DNA of 64,000 nt from Lactuca virosa (taxonomy: Eukaryota > Streptophyta > Magnoliopsida > Asterales > Asteraceae). Within the stretch, counting starts at the first letter, position 1, and every line of letters starts with the position of its first letter. The stretch covers positions 250,663,152-250,727,151 of the forward strand of contig CAKMRJ010005523.1 in assembly GCA_928212115.1 (NCBI GenBank), read 5' to 3'. Below, one piece after another: positions 35,689 to 49,282 of this stretch. Under the pieces are notes generated by a model. It worked only from the letters and a program-made list of their open reading frames with translations. It was not told the DNA's origin and did not search any database. Position numbers and translations under genes: made by a program.

Positions 35689-37117
35689 GGAACTGTAAAT
35701 TATATAAAGTGGAAAAAAGAAAATGTAAGATGAATTACAAGAAATAGAAATAATTTTTCTCAACATACCACAACAAAGTGTCCTTTTCCTTTCTTCAACA
35801 TGTGAGGGAGTAGTAATCGTGTAAGAGAAATCGGCCCCACAACATTTACATCAAGTGTAGCCTACAAAATAAAAAGTAAAGATATTAAATTAATAAATTC
35901 AAATGAATTTACTTCAAAAGAACAATATGTTATACGTTCAGACTTGCTTCTGGTACATCAAGTGCTGTTGATTTCTGCAACAAAGAACCAAAAGTCAGTA
36001 ATTTGGTAATTACTTATTAGGATATTATATTATGCTTCATTTTAGCATTTTTAATACTATAAAAGAAATATAATGCTAACTTACAGGTCGCTCAAAAGCT
36101 GCATTATGGATAACATAATCTACACCTGCACCACCGAATAAAGATATGGCTTTTTCAACAACCTCTCTGATTGCATCTTCACCAGAACTCAAATCTAGAG
36201 GTAATATCTCCACCCCTTCAGGTCCATGTTTTCCTAAATTCAAAGCTGAAAATATCTTAAAACCATGAAAACAACGACACCAGAAATTTTATCATAGAAT
36301 CCTTTAAGGTTGTGATAGAATTTACCAGAGATTTGGTTTTTAACTCTCTCCAATTCTGGCTCATTTCTTGCAGAAATAATTAACTTAGCTCCTAGAGTTG
36401 CAAGTTGCTTAGCAAGAACCTCACCTTCAAGCAAGAAAATCAATACAACTTTTACTTCGTAGAGTTTGCAACACATGTGTTGAACTCATGGATATATGAA
36501 TCCTACTTAAGGAATAACAGTAAGAAGAATGAAAAGCTATGATTTTACATACCAATTCCCCGACTTGCTCCAGTAATCCAGACAACCTGTATTCATTCAA
36601 AGTAGTATGAGATATAAAATGGTGGAAAATGTTGCAGTCTAGTTTCAGACGAGGCAAAAGAGGATAAACTCATAACCCTTACGATTTCATGGTAATTCAG
36701 CTAAATTTCAAGTTTTAAACCGCCAATCAGTTCTAATACTTTACTTCAACATTAACAATTTCTAACAAATTTGGTGATGTTAAATTCATAATGCAATTCA
36801 AATCATTTCGCATTCAAATCCTCAGATCAGCTCAGACAGACAATTTCGAAGTAAAGATTCGAATACCTTATCTTGAAAACTTTCGCGCTTTACTTTTCCT
36901 TTTGACAGCAATGTGAAATCACCTAGCGAAACAACCACAAACTAAGGAATTCGTAATCGTGAATTTAAGTATTTAACAACAAAACGAAAGCTGAAACTGT
37001 TGGTGAATAAGTGGGGAGGGGGAGCAGGAGAGTGAAATTACCATCGCCTGTGAGAAATTTGTGGGAAAAAGTAAGAAGCAGAGCAAGAATCACGGAAGAG
37101 AAGACGATCGACAGCAT
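34600..37117 (-). CDS. Short-chain dehydrogenase/reductase, DHRS7-like, 12 exons
   Basis: NAD(P)-dependent oxidoreductase of the classical SDR family; substrate unknown. Exons on the minus strand: 37117-37042, 36922-36867, 36586-36553, 36424-36326, 36233-36085, 35974-35936, 35861-35769, 35625-35527, 35437-35348, 35189-35106, 35007-34942, 34683-34600. All have GT-AG borders and the phases join, giving 322 residues, usual for the family. A hydrophobic N terminus (residues about 4-20) suggests membrane anchoring, probably ER. The cofactor motif TGASRGIG is at 49-56, the active site has S185, Y198 and K202 (YSASK), and PGP follows at about 226-228. The NNAG position reads HNAA, a departure from consensus. 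The C terminus ends in GRKKE. An AT microsatellite (35634-35686) sits directly upstream of exon 8. It is convergent with DCL2. Confidence 0.92.
35634..35686. repeat. (AT)n microsatellite in a dehydrogenase intron
   Basis: About 26 AT units, within 10 bases of the exon 8 acceptor on the minus strand. Confidence 0.95.
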
Positions 37118-40100
37118 TGTTTTAGGTTCAGTCGGAGTGCAGGGATTCTGCCAGTGCCACCTTCGTCTAGAATGAATCGGTGTCTCCAAAGAGTACCGAA
37201 TGGAAGGTCGTTTTGACCGCCGTTGCCCGGCTCGATGGTTTGGACTTTTTACCACCACAAAAGATGCTAACAAAAATAATGGAACACAAATACACAATAA
37301 TCGAGTGGATTTTTTAAATTGTTATGTATAAATTGAAAGTATTGTATTTTTTTTTTTTGTTATTAGTTGATAAACAATTCAAACTAATTACTTATAGGGA
37401 TATATTGATTATAACTAATTAGTTTGAATGTTATTTTTTTTTATTAGCCTGATAATAAGAGCGCTTATGTGTGTGGAATTGAATCACCATAATCAAATAA
37501 TTAGTTATAGTCACATGAGATGATGTCTTGATCCAATATGTCATATAATGTTAAACCAAAATTTAGAATAATTTGAGTTGAGCATTAATGTTATGGAGAT
37601 GAGTTCATGAAATTCAATGAACATGTCAAATAAAGTTGTAGGTAAATAATGATTTTGTGAAATTGATTCTTAATCCGATGAATTTATAAGAGAATTCGGT
37701 GTTACTTATAAAAAATGAACTTGAAAACTACTCAAGCTGTACGAGTACATTTTATAAAAAAAACTCAACATAACTAAAAAAATGATGTGTCAATGAAATG
37801 ACAAGGAAGAATGGTATGTATTTGGAAAGGACCACATTGTCTTCAAATAATCTCAAAGTAAGTTTGTCCATCCCCATAGCTAGTTTGGTTTTCGTAAGGT
37901 TGTGACATCTAGACCCTTTGCATAATCACTTTTTTATGATCTCGAATTTTAGATATTACTTGTGTAGTTATATATGGATAACTCGTTAGAATTGTTTGTA
38001 CATTGGAGATGGCGATGCGACCTTGTATTATGTTTCAATGTTCAATAGATTGAAAATGTGAATAATGTAAAACATTATAATATTTTATCACACACAAATG
38101 GAACAATTTGGGATACTTGTCATCGATCTTATTCGTAAGCGCCCACCTTAAAACATAATTATCAAAACTTATCTCGTTATCCAATATACTATTATTTTGT
38201 TATATCTAAATTTTTTGTAACGGGTGTAACCTTATGGAACTCCAAATGTCATTTGTTTGGATCCCTTTATCGCCCTATCACATAAGTTTTGTCTTAAATA
38301 AGGTTATAAACAAACCAAACAAACATGAACAAGGTCTAAACAAACCAATCAAACATGAACAAGGCTTAAACAAAACAAACAAACACGAACAAGGCTCGTT
38401 CATGTTTGTTTTTTTTAAGTTTAACCGAACTAACAAACGGACATGAACATATAAACAAACATATTTTCTTGTTTGTGTTTGTTTGTTTAAAGAATACTTT
38501 ATTCGTGTTTGTGTTTGTTCATTAAGATGTTAAATGAACATAAACAAATAAATATAAATAGACGAAAACAAACAAAAATAAATGAACATAAACGAAAATA
38601 AATCATACATAAATAAAACAATTATACGTGAATCATAGAATGTAAGCCAAAAATCCAAAAAATAACTAAAAAAAATAAAGTCTAAATATCATTTTCCTCC
38701 AAAAAGTTTCACGAAAAAGTCAAACTTGAAAAGTTCCACGCCTTAGGCTCGTCCCATATAAATTCACCATCTATTATTAAGTCATTTATTGACACTAACA
38801 TCATACTAACAATTAAAATAATGATAAATAGCAAATGATTGCATGATGTTATGTTAAAGGCCATCTCAATCTTTAAACATTATGGAAGATCAACATATAT
38901 AATACCATAAACAAACATAAATAAACATTAACAAACAGACATAAATAAATGTTTATGAGCGTAAGTAAACGAACAAGACAATTATCACGTTTGTTTGTTT
39001 GTTTAGCCGAACAAACAAAAAATCTTTTCCGTGTTTATTTTTTTATTAAATAAACGAACATAAAAGAACGTGATGTGAACGAGTCACAAATAGTTCTTCG
39101 AACATTTAGTTCGTTTATGGCCCCTAGCTTAAGAGACACAACCAAATGAAACTCTGACATTATTTAGTGTTAAAGAGACACAACCATATGGAACTCTAAT
39201 ACTTGGTGGGAAAATTCATGGAATAACCAAAAAACGAGATATGGTCGAAAAAAATGACCAAAGAAATTGAACTTTCATAAAAGGACCACGATTTCAACAG
39301 AGAGGGTCTCTGCAGAACAACTGCCCCTATGAGGAATTGGATAGGCGTGCAAGACAAAAACTAACGTCCGAAGGGATGGTTCCGCATAGATAGTCTCTAC
39401 GGAATTGGTACAGTCTCTGCGAAATTTTGAATGCTCTACGGAAATGCTAGTTGAGCAATTATTTACGTTTGACGTTTCCTCAGAGGTGGTCTCTACAGAA
39501 ATGGTGCAGGTCTCTGCAGATCTGTTTTTGATATAGGAAGCCTCTGCGGATTAGTTCTTCACAAAGACAAAATTTCCAGCGACTTTGCTAACTTTTTCAT
39601 TGTTAATTTAACGAGGTTTAACCTATTTCGCACATACCATTCATTGAATATACAAATTATAACTAAAAATCTATGTTTCTACGATTTTAACTAAAAAAAT
39701 ATAGGGTTTCAAAGAGGGGAAAGTGATGGTGAAATTATCTGAGTTCCATCACCATCTCCTCCGCAGAGCACCAATGTCGAATCCACAAATCTGCTCCCTT
39801 TTTTGTTTTTTTTTCATGTAATTTTACAATTATACCCCTAAAACGTCATTCCTCAAATAAATTGTCCTTCCGTAGAGACTAAACGACTTTGGGAGAGAAG
39901 GTCACTACAAAAATCTTGATCAATTTAATGAAACTGAATTTTTCTTGGTCATTTTTTTCTACCCATGTGATGAACTTTCCCTTATTTGGTCGCCTTATTA
40001 CATAAGAGCTATACTAAATAGAGTCAATATAAGAGTATAGGGGTCGATAGTGACCATAAACAAAATCCAAGGGGAAGTTCAAGAACTTCACATTCAGCTA

Positions 40101-40211
40101 TAAGCGTAAACCCCTAAACAGCCAGACCGAGCAAGAAGGTGCTACACACACTCGCACACATTTTCTCTCTCTCTCTCTCTCTCTCTCTGATCGCTGAGCT
40201 AGGTTTTATCC
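37118..40211. other. Intergenic region between divergent dehydrogenase and acyl carrier protein genes
   Basis: No gene seen. It holds the 5' flanks of both genes, a perfectly phased 30-bp tandem repeat x3 (38311-38400), a wider stretch (about 38310-39120) rich in aaacaaacatgaac and its reverse complement, which suggests a decayed inverted-repeat element, a stretch with recurring tctctgcagaa / tctctacgg words (39300-39550), and a (CT)n run at about 40162-40189 in the 5' UTR of the acyl carrier gene. Confidence 0.55.
38311..38400. repeat. 30-bp tandem repeat x3
   Basis: Units start at 38311, 38341 and 38371, each of the form acaaaccaatcaaacatgaac followed by aaggcttaa. The apparent KHEQG peptide repeat in this frame is a by-product. 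Confidence 0.9.
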
Positions 40212-41582
40212 ATGGCGGCGAGAAATGCACTCCTCAAGTACCTGCGTGTGAATGTGACACCCGTTGTTCAAAACCCTAGAGTAATTGGAGGAGGAGTAAT
40301 TCAGCTGTTCAGGCGCCATTTCTCCGAGGAAGTCAGAGGATCTTTCCTCGACAAATCTGAGGTCACTGATCGAGTGGTTACTTGCGTTAAAAATTTCCAG
40401 AAAGTTGATCCTTCCAAGGTAAATAAAAGACTTGTATGGGTGCTTGTATATCCGAGAAACAATATTTTTTAGATTAGGGTTTCTATTGATATCATGATTA
40501 AGATTGCGAGACTTTGTCAGGACCCATATACCAATCTCTATATGCCTGGATTTACCCATTCCAAATGAAATTTGCAAGATTTGCTATCCTTACTGGGTTG
40601 TTTTATATTAAATTGAAAAAATATATGTAGAAATGAAAAATTCTTGATAGGTGTATAGATCAACCAGCAATGTAATCCTTATCTTAAGATAAGAAAGTGC
40701 GAGTTTGTTATGTCAATGTATTAGTCCAATTAATTCCTAACTTACAGTTAAGTAGCTCATTCCTTACAAACATTTGCAGAAAGAATTTAAAGGGGTTCTA
40801 ATAACTAGACCTGATATATAGCCATATAGATTCGAGTTTAACTGATCTATTGCCAGATATGTGGGCTTGTTAAGACCAATAGTTGGTATGTGATTGATGG
40901 ATTGTTAAGCTTTAAGAAAAGTAAAAGCATGAGTGGTCAAAGTGTATGAACTTTAATCCATGGCTTTAAATTGATGAGTTTTAGAGCCCATTCTACTACT
41001 TTAGGTTGGGGGTGTTATATAACCTTCTCCAAGCAATTTTATTAGTGTTGTTTGAATAAACTAAACATCTTGTTGTACAAATAAACACAAATCATACAAC
41101 AAAATTGCTGCAACTGTTCCCTTCCACTCCCCTCTTCACTTGTGTTTTCTATTTTATTGCTACTTTTTAGAAATATTCATCTAGTAGCCAGTAGGAATGT
41201 TATGATACTACGACTTGATGAGATGACATAGTGATAAACTGATAATAACATTGTACAATCACTAGCTGTATTTAAACTTTTTCTTTGACCTCTGATTTTA
41301 TCATTTTTTAAAGCTGCTTCTTATCTTGTCATCACTCGAAGGTGGGATGCTTTTACTTTTCATATATCTTTTACAAATTTGAACCAATAATGTTTTTTTT
41401 TGCAGGTTACACCAACTGCCCATTTCCAAAATGATCTTGGGTTAGACAGTTTAGATACAGTTGAAATTGTGATGGCACTTGAAGAAGAGTTTGGATTTGA
41501 GATTCCTGACAGTGATGCAGACAAAATTAGCACCATTACTCATGCTGTTGAACTCATTTCATCTCATCCTCAGGCTAAATAA
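40212..41582 (+). CDS. MTACP2: Mitochondrial acyl carrier protein, two exons
   Basis: Carries acyl chains on a phosphopantetheine arm for mitochondrial fatty acid and lipoic acid synthesis, and in many eukaryotes is also associated with complex I. Exons 40212-40418 and 41406-41582 (intron 987 bp, GT-AG, phase 0) encode 127 residues. Residues 1 to about 37 are a basic, Ser/Arg-containing presequence (FRRHF before the mature SEEVRGSFLDKSEV start). The attachment serine is S84 in GLDSLD, followed by the typical EEEFGFEIPD helix and a HPQAK end. Length and sequence fit Arabidopsis mtACP2 closely; the paralogue number is inferred. The start is the first ATG after a CT-rich leader. Confidence 0.94.
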
Positions 41583-43266
41583 GGAGAGATAGAGTATGTG
41601 ATGTCATCAGCAACTATTTTGTTTGTTTTTTTTTTTTTGAATTCTCATGCAAAATCTCTAGTTCAGATATCAGATCATCTGCTGGATTTGTTACACCATT
41701 TTGCATAATTCCAATTAATCGGAAATTACTTTAGTATTACTTGAATGATTAATTTGTGTCAGATATATGTTTGTGTATCTCTGTTGCTTAAATAAGTGCT
41801 GTTGTGGCTGCATATCATATTATCATTCATTACACTGGTGCTATGGATAATGAATTTAATGATATTATCATTGAGTTGATTTTTTTCTCTGTAGTTATCT
41901 CACCAAACATGTTAGTCTTGGTTGAAAATGATGTTTTTGAACAATGATCTTTGTATCATATGCAAAATCAAAGGATCTGTTGTGTTTTTTGTTCTAATAT
42001 GCATGTGTACTATGTGACCAGTTGTGGCGCCATCTTGAAAGTCATTGTAGAAAATTTACTATACCAAGTAAAAAAAAAGTTCTTAAAAATTCGTGGAAGC
42101 TTATTTAATCCAAAGTTTCTCTAATATCTTGTAGATCATAAGTTTTAACCATGAGTTTTTCAATGATTGTGGTGTGTCTTTATAGATTTTCAACAAACTG
42201 TAAATATGCAATTTATATAAGCAATAATAAAATGATACAAGTAGTATTGGTGCGTCGCCATGCCTCATACATAAGTTGATGGAAAAGCAATTTTGGTTCT
42301 TAGAGAGATTTTTATTAATCAATAAGTTTTTTCAAATTATACAAGCTCCACATAGAGCTTTTTCATTGTTTTAATATTTTGTTCCTTTTAATACACCAAG
42401 CATATTAGTATATGAGAAAAAAAATGACTAATCAAAATAAAAAATTTCCAAAAATTAGGATGATATATCATAAATAGCCAAAAATTTTGCATGTCTCACA
42501 TGTACGCGTGTTCGTTTGGATGGATCGGTTTGATCCGATCCAATCAAGTGAATCCAAATTGATTTCGGTTTTCAAAACATGGGTCCGAATAGTCCAAACC
42601 AAAATCAAATCCGATCCGATCCGATCAAATTACAATTCGGTTGGATCGGTTTTTATAATTCGGTTATCAAAAACCGAAACATTTTAAAACGACATACAAT
42701 TATAATATTACTCAACTTTATACAAGAAGCGAAAACATATTATTTAGTTGTGATTTAAAATTTATAAACAATTAATAAGAAGATATATTATAGATAGAAA
42801 ACTTTTTAGAGAAAATGCATATTAATATTTTATAGATAGAAAACTTTTTAGAGAAAATGCATATTAATATTTTTTTATCGGGTGAAACGTTTTGAACCTA
42901 TTTGAAAAAATAAATTACAAAATTAATAAATAACTATAGATATATATATTATAAATAAATAAATAATAAATATTTATTCAGTTTTTTTGGACTATTTGGT
43001 TCTTATTTTATAAACCAAAACCAATCAAAAACCTAAAATAATAATTAGGTTTTGTTGAAAACCAATCCAAAGATTCGATTATCCAAACCAAATAGTCCAA
43101 TTCAAATGTCCAATTGGACAATTCGGTTTTATCCAAATAGTAAATAGTCCTGCTCACATGTGCAATTGGCTTGCTGTCTACGAAAAGTGGTCTCACCAAA
43201 GAATTTATTGTTTTTTAAAATAAAAAATAGGTCATTTGTAGATGTCATCTACGAAATGGTAACTTC
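41583..43266. other. 3' flank of MTACP2 and intergenic repeats
   Basis: No gene. A stretch from about 42500 to 43160 has recurring ggatcggtttgatccgatcc, ccaaaccaaatagtcc and its complement, looking like a decayed inverted-repeat element. A perfect 42-bp tandem duplication is at 42789-42830 and 42831-42872. Confidence 0.5.
42789..42872. repeat. 42-bp perfect tandem duplication
   Basis: tatagatagaaaac...attaatattt is repeated head to tail without a mismatch. Confidence 0.9.
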
Positions 43267-44177
43267 GGTGCTGTTTGTTTTTTCTGAGGTAAAATGTCTG
43301 CAGTCTGCGGACCACATCTGTAGACCTCTGCAGTAGAAGAGGTGGACCAAACGTCTGCAGTCTGAAAAAAGAATACTGTTTGTTTTTTTAACATCTGCGG
43401 GCTACTAAAATAAACTGAAATCTAAATAAACTGATTTTTTTAAACTTCAAAGTGATTTTTTTAATATTTTTATGACTTTGTTATAAATAATTAATGAATC
43501 TAGATCAAATGTATTATTGTATAAAAAATAAAAATAAAAATGGTATGAATTAACGTATATATTTGATAAAAATCAACAACTTTGGTTGCAAAGTTATAAC
43601 TAAACATTATAACTAGTGATCAAAGAATTTGATACATAAATGAATGGAAATAAACTTCGATTTTTTCAATTAAATCCATTAAAAACGTACCATAAATATT
43701 TTCTCGATAAATTAACGATACTGTATTAAATAATGTTTTACAAAATTTGGCAAAAAAATATAAGAATATATTATGATTTTTTTCATATTTATATAAACAA
43801 CTTCAACGACTATTACTGTAATAAATCTTTATTTATAAATTTGTCAAAAATATCATGTTTGTATCGTCGAACGTTTTTTTTTTAAGTATTGTAATTTTTT
43901 TTCAAATTGTTTATCATTAATAAAGTTGGAAAAAAAATAAACTAGAAAAAAACTTAAAAAAAATAAAGATATATATATGTTTTTTTAGGCTAGAAGATGT
44001 CTGAAGATGTTAGAAGACTCTGATTCACATCTGCGCCAAGAAGAGGGCGCGCAAACATTTTTAGGTCTGCAGTCTTCAAAAAAACAAACAGTCTGCGAAG
44101 ACTAATGTCTGCGCGTGGTCTGCGCGGCGCAGACAGAAAAAGTCACACAGATCTGCAGACAAAAAACAAACACTACC
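43267..44177. mobile_element. MITE related to the one in DCL2 intron 13, longer copy
   Basis: Starts ggtgctgtttgttttttc and ends aaaaaacaaacactacc; 3-bp flanks ttc at 43264-43266 and 44178-44180. Both ends share the gtctgcagtctgcgg and ctgcgcggcgcagac blocks with 26330-26761, while the centre carries about 480 bp of extra AT-rich DNA. Confidence 0.72.
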
Positions 44178-45425
44178 TTCCACATGCGAAAAAGTTGTTT
44201 TTTTACCATTTCACATTCATTACATGCGAAGTGTTTTTACTTGCATTTGCGAGATCGTTATTAAAGGTCATTTTTTTACCATTCCAAATTAGTATTTCTA
44301 AACAATGACAATTAAATTAAAATACATAAATAGAACGTGCGTACCTTGAAATATATGTATGTATTTTAATTATTAAGTTAAAATAAAATCGAATTTGTAC
44401 ACATATGTTAATATAAATGTTATTTACTAAGTATGTTACTATAATTGGTTTTACGTTTGAATTTTTAGTTTGTTGTTGCACAAAGTTGAGAAGCCAATCA
44501 ACTCAAATAAATATTATACAAACTGTTATACAGCAGCCATTCACAAAAAGTGTTAGACACAAATTATCATAAAGTTGGGCCGTACTAAATCCCTAAAAAA
44601 TAGAAGTCGTCCTATGACGAAAAGTCACATTTGTAGCTTATGTTCCTTTAATATTGTAGTTGTGACATGCGGAAATGATCAAAAAAATTCTAGATAATCC
44701 CGCATGTCTGACCTACAAAACTATATGCAAAATACGAAATCTTAATGTTCTAGTAAAAAAAAGTTATTTATTTATTTATTTATTTTTTTGTATTAAGTAA
44801 AATTATTTAATTATTGTAAATCTGAGAATGCATCTTAGTTACTATTTTCAAAAACTATTTTCATAGCAAAGAAAATTGATATTGTACTTTTAACATGTGA
44901 AAATGACAAAAAATGAGATTTATCATTTTTTTTTTTTTGGCAGAAGATTTCGACATTTCTTAGATAACAAAATCCTCAGATTAATTTGAAAACTTATTTG
45001 TTTTTTCTCCAAGATAGCCTTTTCGTAGATATTATCTGTGAAATTAATCATTATTTTGATACTCTAATTTTACCTTAATATTAAATAATAATAAATAAAA
45101 TTAGTCTAATTGTTTATCAATAAGAAACAAGCTTATGTTTCTAATTATTTATTATTATTTTTTTAAGAGAAAAAAAAAGCCCTAGTCCTAACTGAGAAAC
45201 ACATAAACCCGAAAGTTGGAATCAAACACCGAAAATTTACCCAAATATAAAACAGATTGTATGTGTTATCGGTTTTACAGAACAACATGATCATCACTAA
45301 TAGGAAAAGGCACGACTTGTGTGATTGCGCTCTAGGGGCCAAGTGAATCCCCAAAACATCACCACGAAACCCTTGAAGGGAGTGTTTCTCCGCCGGGGAG
45401 GATAATACAACAAAAAATTGACGAA
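44178..45425. other. Intergenic, no gene seen
   Basis: AT-rich, no motifs. Its last 200 bases should hold the phosphoesterase promoter and 5' UTR. Confidence 0.45.
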
Positions 45426-48400
45426 ATGGGCATCAACATTACCTTGTTATTGATCCTTTTGTTCTTGTGTAAGAATTGTAATAGTAGCGACAGTAATAGC
45501 AATGTAAAGAACGGAGAGATAGTAGAAGTAAAGGGTGAGCATGATGTGGTGTGGATCGTTCAGCTCTCTGATCTTCATTTTAGTGTTCATCGTCCTGAGA
45601 GAGCTTCTGAGTTCCAGAAATTTATGGGTTCAACTCTATCCATGATCAATCCTTCGTTGGTTTTCATCACTGGCGATCTCACTGGTATTCTTTTCTTGAA
45701 TTTTACTACATCTTTGGAATTAATCTGATGCCATATTTTCCGAACATAACTTAATTTAATTTCTTTTTTGTTCTTTGGTTATATGTTCGGATTTGGTGAA
45801 GAGTTGATTTTGATGACGTTTTATGCAATTATCAGGATTTGATAATAATCACTGCTTTGTAGGATATTGAGTTTGAAAATTTCTGATTATACAAGGAGAT
45901 AATAGATAGAATAACAGCACATGAGTAATTTTGCTTTACTTTCAATGACCTAAGTACAATTAGGTTACCCAAACACTAAAAACTAATCATATCATCACTT
46001 CGGAATTCACATCTAAACCTAACTGTGTTTTCAAAGTGATCATCTTTATTTCAATAATCAAATATATAATCATTTGATTAAAGATAGAGATACCTAATGT
46101 TACATTTGCTCTAAAATTTAGCTTTCTTGCAGCAACTCCTAACCTGTCCCATAAAATATAATCATTTTGGCCTTAAAAGAAATCATAATCAGAATTGGTT
46201 TTGTAGCACATCTAAACATCCCCTAAGATAATGGGTTCTGTTTTTCTAAATCATAATCATGTAATTCTTACCAGATGGTAAAAGCAAGGATCTATTGACA
46301 ATGAAGCAGAATGAAGAAGAGTGGATTGAATACCAAAATACAATGGAAAATGTTATCAACAAGAGTGGCCTTGATAAGAGCATCTTCTATGATCTTAGGG
46401 GAAATCATGATAATTTTGGTGTTCCCACAACAGGTGATTCATATGATTATTTTTCAAAATATAGCATCACTGGCCAATTGGGAAGAACTCAATCTGTCAA
46501 TAGTGTTACTCTGCAGGTTACTTTTCTTTTTCAACCTCCATTTTATCATACATTTATAATTCAATATCTTATTCAATATATGAGGGCAAATTGTTAAAAA
46601 CTTGGGACTTAATCTATTAAGTTGTTCTTTCTGCATTTTCAAAGTGATTATTACGACTTCAAGAATCAGAATCAAATAATTATTTAAAATATTTTTTTTT
46701 CAGATGGGCCCACGAGATCTTCTATTTGTTTCATTCGACAGCACAACATCCACAGGCTTACGCGGGCCCACAAATGTATTCGGCCATCCAACCGACCAAC
46801 TGTTAACCGAATTAAACTCTCATCTCTCACAACATGACGCCACGTCAGCAAAACCATTAACCAAAATCGCCCTTGGCCATTTCCCTCTTTCATTCTCCGC
46901 ATCCACAAATTCCAAAAATACCCTCAAACACATATTCCTCAACCATTCCATATCCGCTTACCTTTGTGGCCATCTCCACACAAGATTTGGTAACAATTTA
47001 AAACGACACCATGAAATAAACTCCTACAACCTTTTCCAACTCAATATCCATGAAAAGACTCAATCAAGTAGCACAATTTGCCCAAATGAAAGTCAAAAAG
47101 TCAACGAATTTTGGGAAATGGAAATGGGCGATTGGAGGAAAAGCCGATCTGTGCGTATCATGGCAATCGATCAAGGGCATATTTCATTCATGGATATTAA
47201 TTTCAAGAATGCAGTTAAAGAAATCTTGATATTGCCTACATTTCCATTAGATTCGCGATATTTATCAACAACCATTTTGAACAAATACAAATGCCAATCA
47301 TTAGATGACACGTCACACTCACACATCAAAGCTTTGGTTTTTTCTTCAAATGTAATAAAAAAAATTACCGCGAAAATTTACGATTCTACCCATGGGGATC
47401 TTTACATGGTTCTTGAAACACCCATGAGTGAAAATGGAGATCATATATACACGTCCCCATGGAATTCAAAACCTTTCATTGATCCAAATCCTACACGATA
47501 TTGGCTACAAATTGAAGCAATTGACATCAATGATTTAACAATTTCATCAAATTTGATCCCTTTTTCATTAAACGGTTTTCGTGCTAATCTTTCATGGACA
47601 TGGAAGGAGTTTTTTGTCATGGGGTGTCAATGGGAGGGATTATACTACCCGATTTTTTGGTCTTTTTACCTTCTCATGTTCATGGTTCTTGTTCTACCAA
47701 AATTCATTACCCTTTTGTGGAAAAGGCAATACACTTATCTTTTTTACAAGGCGAATAAAGGGCTTTTTAGTCTTTTGACATGGGTTTTCACCGAGGTGCA
47801 TAACATCCAGTTTTTGTGGAAATCAATGTTGGCGTATTTGTTGTACCTTTTACTATGTCCATGGCTTTTAGGTCAAGTTTTTACTGAAGGTGGTGAGAGG
47901 GGGTATATGACATATAAAGGATGGGTGGTGGATTTTAAAGATTTAAAAAAATTGGAGTTTATTGGGTTTCCAGATGTAATGGTGATTGTGATTCCTCATT
48001 TATATTTTGTGGTGTTACCTTCTTTTTTTATAATTTTGGGTGTGGCTGCTGAAAGGGCGATTTATCAAGATCATGTTTGTTCAATTTCGGGAAAGAAAAG
48101 AGATGATTATGAGGGTAATTATGGAAGATTAAATTCAAGAAATAAATTAAGTGGTTTTGTTTTAGAGAAGTTGAGGAAATGGAGTCGAAGTATACTTTTG
48201 ATTCTCTCTTTGGCGATTTGTTGGAAGCATTTTAAGGTAAGTGTTATTTACATAGTTCATTTGTTTATTATAGTAATGTATTTTCATCTTGTTATTAAAC
48301 TTACACTTTTTTTTTTATAAATTTTATGGATGCAGAGTTGTTGGGCTCTTATGAAAGCTTATGAGATGAATCCAGTGGTGCATTTTCCATTTTATAGTTT

Positions 48401-48470
48401 TTCAATCCCAATTTTATTAGCTTATGTTTTCTACAAGACAAAAAGACTACACAATACACACCAGATTTAG
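45426..48470 (+). CDS. Membrane-anchored metallophosphoesterase, four exons
   Basis: Calcineurin-like metallophosphoesterase of the plant group typified by Arabidopsis At3g03305 (TMEM62-like); the substrate is not known. Exons 45426-45684, 46275-46516, 46704-48236 and 48336-48470 join in phase to 722 residues. A signal peptide (about 1-20, ITLLLILLFLC) precedes the catalytic domain. Metal ligands are in D49-L-H51 (QLSDLHF), GD84 (ITGDLT), GNHD (129-132), GHFP (225-228) and GHLH (256-259), so the full dimetal set is present. The C-terminal half has about five hydrophobic segments (FWSFYLLMFMVLVLP, MLAYLLYLLLCPWLL, VIPHLYFVVLPSFFIILG, ILLILSLAICW, FYSFSIPILLAYVFY), indicating a multi-span membrane anchor. 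The long open frame runs on past 48236, but the last exon fits the family end better. Confidence 0.93.
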
Positions 48471-48710
48471 GTCTGTAAGGTTCAGCATGAAAACAAATAT
48501 GACTTAATTTGGTAAGCTATATTATATATGAATATGTTTCTTTTTTACTTAATACCAAAAGCTATGTTATTAAGTAGTTTGTTTATTCAAAAGTTAAGAA
48601 TGAATAAACACTAACATGTTGACATTTTGAATTATAATACTTGGTTTTATGTAGCAAACTGATCATCATTATGTGAAAAGTGAGAAGTGGGAAAATGATT
48701 TAATCTGGTA

Positions 48711-48711
<1 letters not shown>

Positions 48712-48775
<64 letters not shown>
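48712..48775. repeat. (AT)n microsatellite
   Basis: About 30 AT units; a Helitron lies directly at its right end. Confidence 0.95.
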
Positions 48776-48776
<1 letters not shown>

Positions 48777-49104
48777 TAGGTTATAACCCGTGGAAACCAC
48801 GGTCGGTATATCTAAAATTTTTATATAGATAAAAAAATAATAAATATCAAAAAAACCAAGATCTTATCGATTGTAAGTAATTATGAATTAATTTGTTAAG
48901 CAAAATAAACATAATAATGTTATTAGGATATGATTTTGTATTTTCAAAATTTGAATTGAATTTGATTTGTTACCAAAAAAGGAATTTGATTTGTTATCAA
49001 AAAAAGAAAACAATAAAAATCATAGAAAAATGTCACGTGTCAGAGAGACATTCTAAAAAACTAACACGTGTCATTTTTAGGTTTCATTTATTAGAAGAGG
49101 TAGA
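48776..49104 (-). mobile_element. Non-autonomous Helitron, minus orientation
   Basis: On the minus strand it begins TCTACCTCTTCTAATAAAT after an A and ends in CTAG before a T, preceded by a ccgtggtttccacgg hairpin. Inserted in an AT microsatellite. 329 bp, no coding. Confidence 0.72.
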
Positions 49105-49282
49105 TATATATAAATGTTTGTATTGTGTAATGAAGAAAAGAATGACTTAATAACCAGTTATAGAGATGACGTGTATCTTATTAAGTCCTGGCTTCTTACA
49201 TTTGGGTTTACTGTTTTTCTTTGACTTTCTAATATTTGTTGTCATTCTCTCAAATATATTCTAAGGTAAACATTATTATAAA

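Noticed and set aside
38234..38446. Peptide with KHEQG repeats
   Set aside because: By-product of a 30-bp tandem DNA repeat, with no start context or homologous protein recognised.
48237..48320. Extension of the phosphoesterase frame past 48236
   Set aside because: A GTAAGT donor at 48237 and the next exon at 48336 restore the family C terminus; the extension has no conserved sequence.
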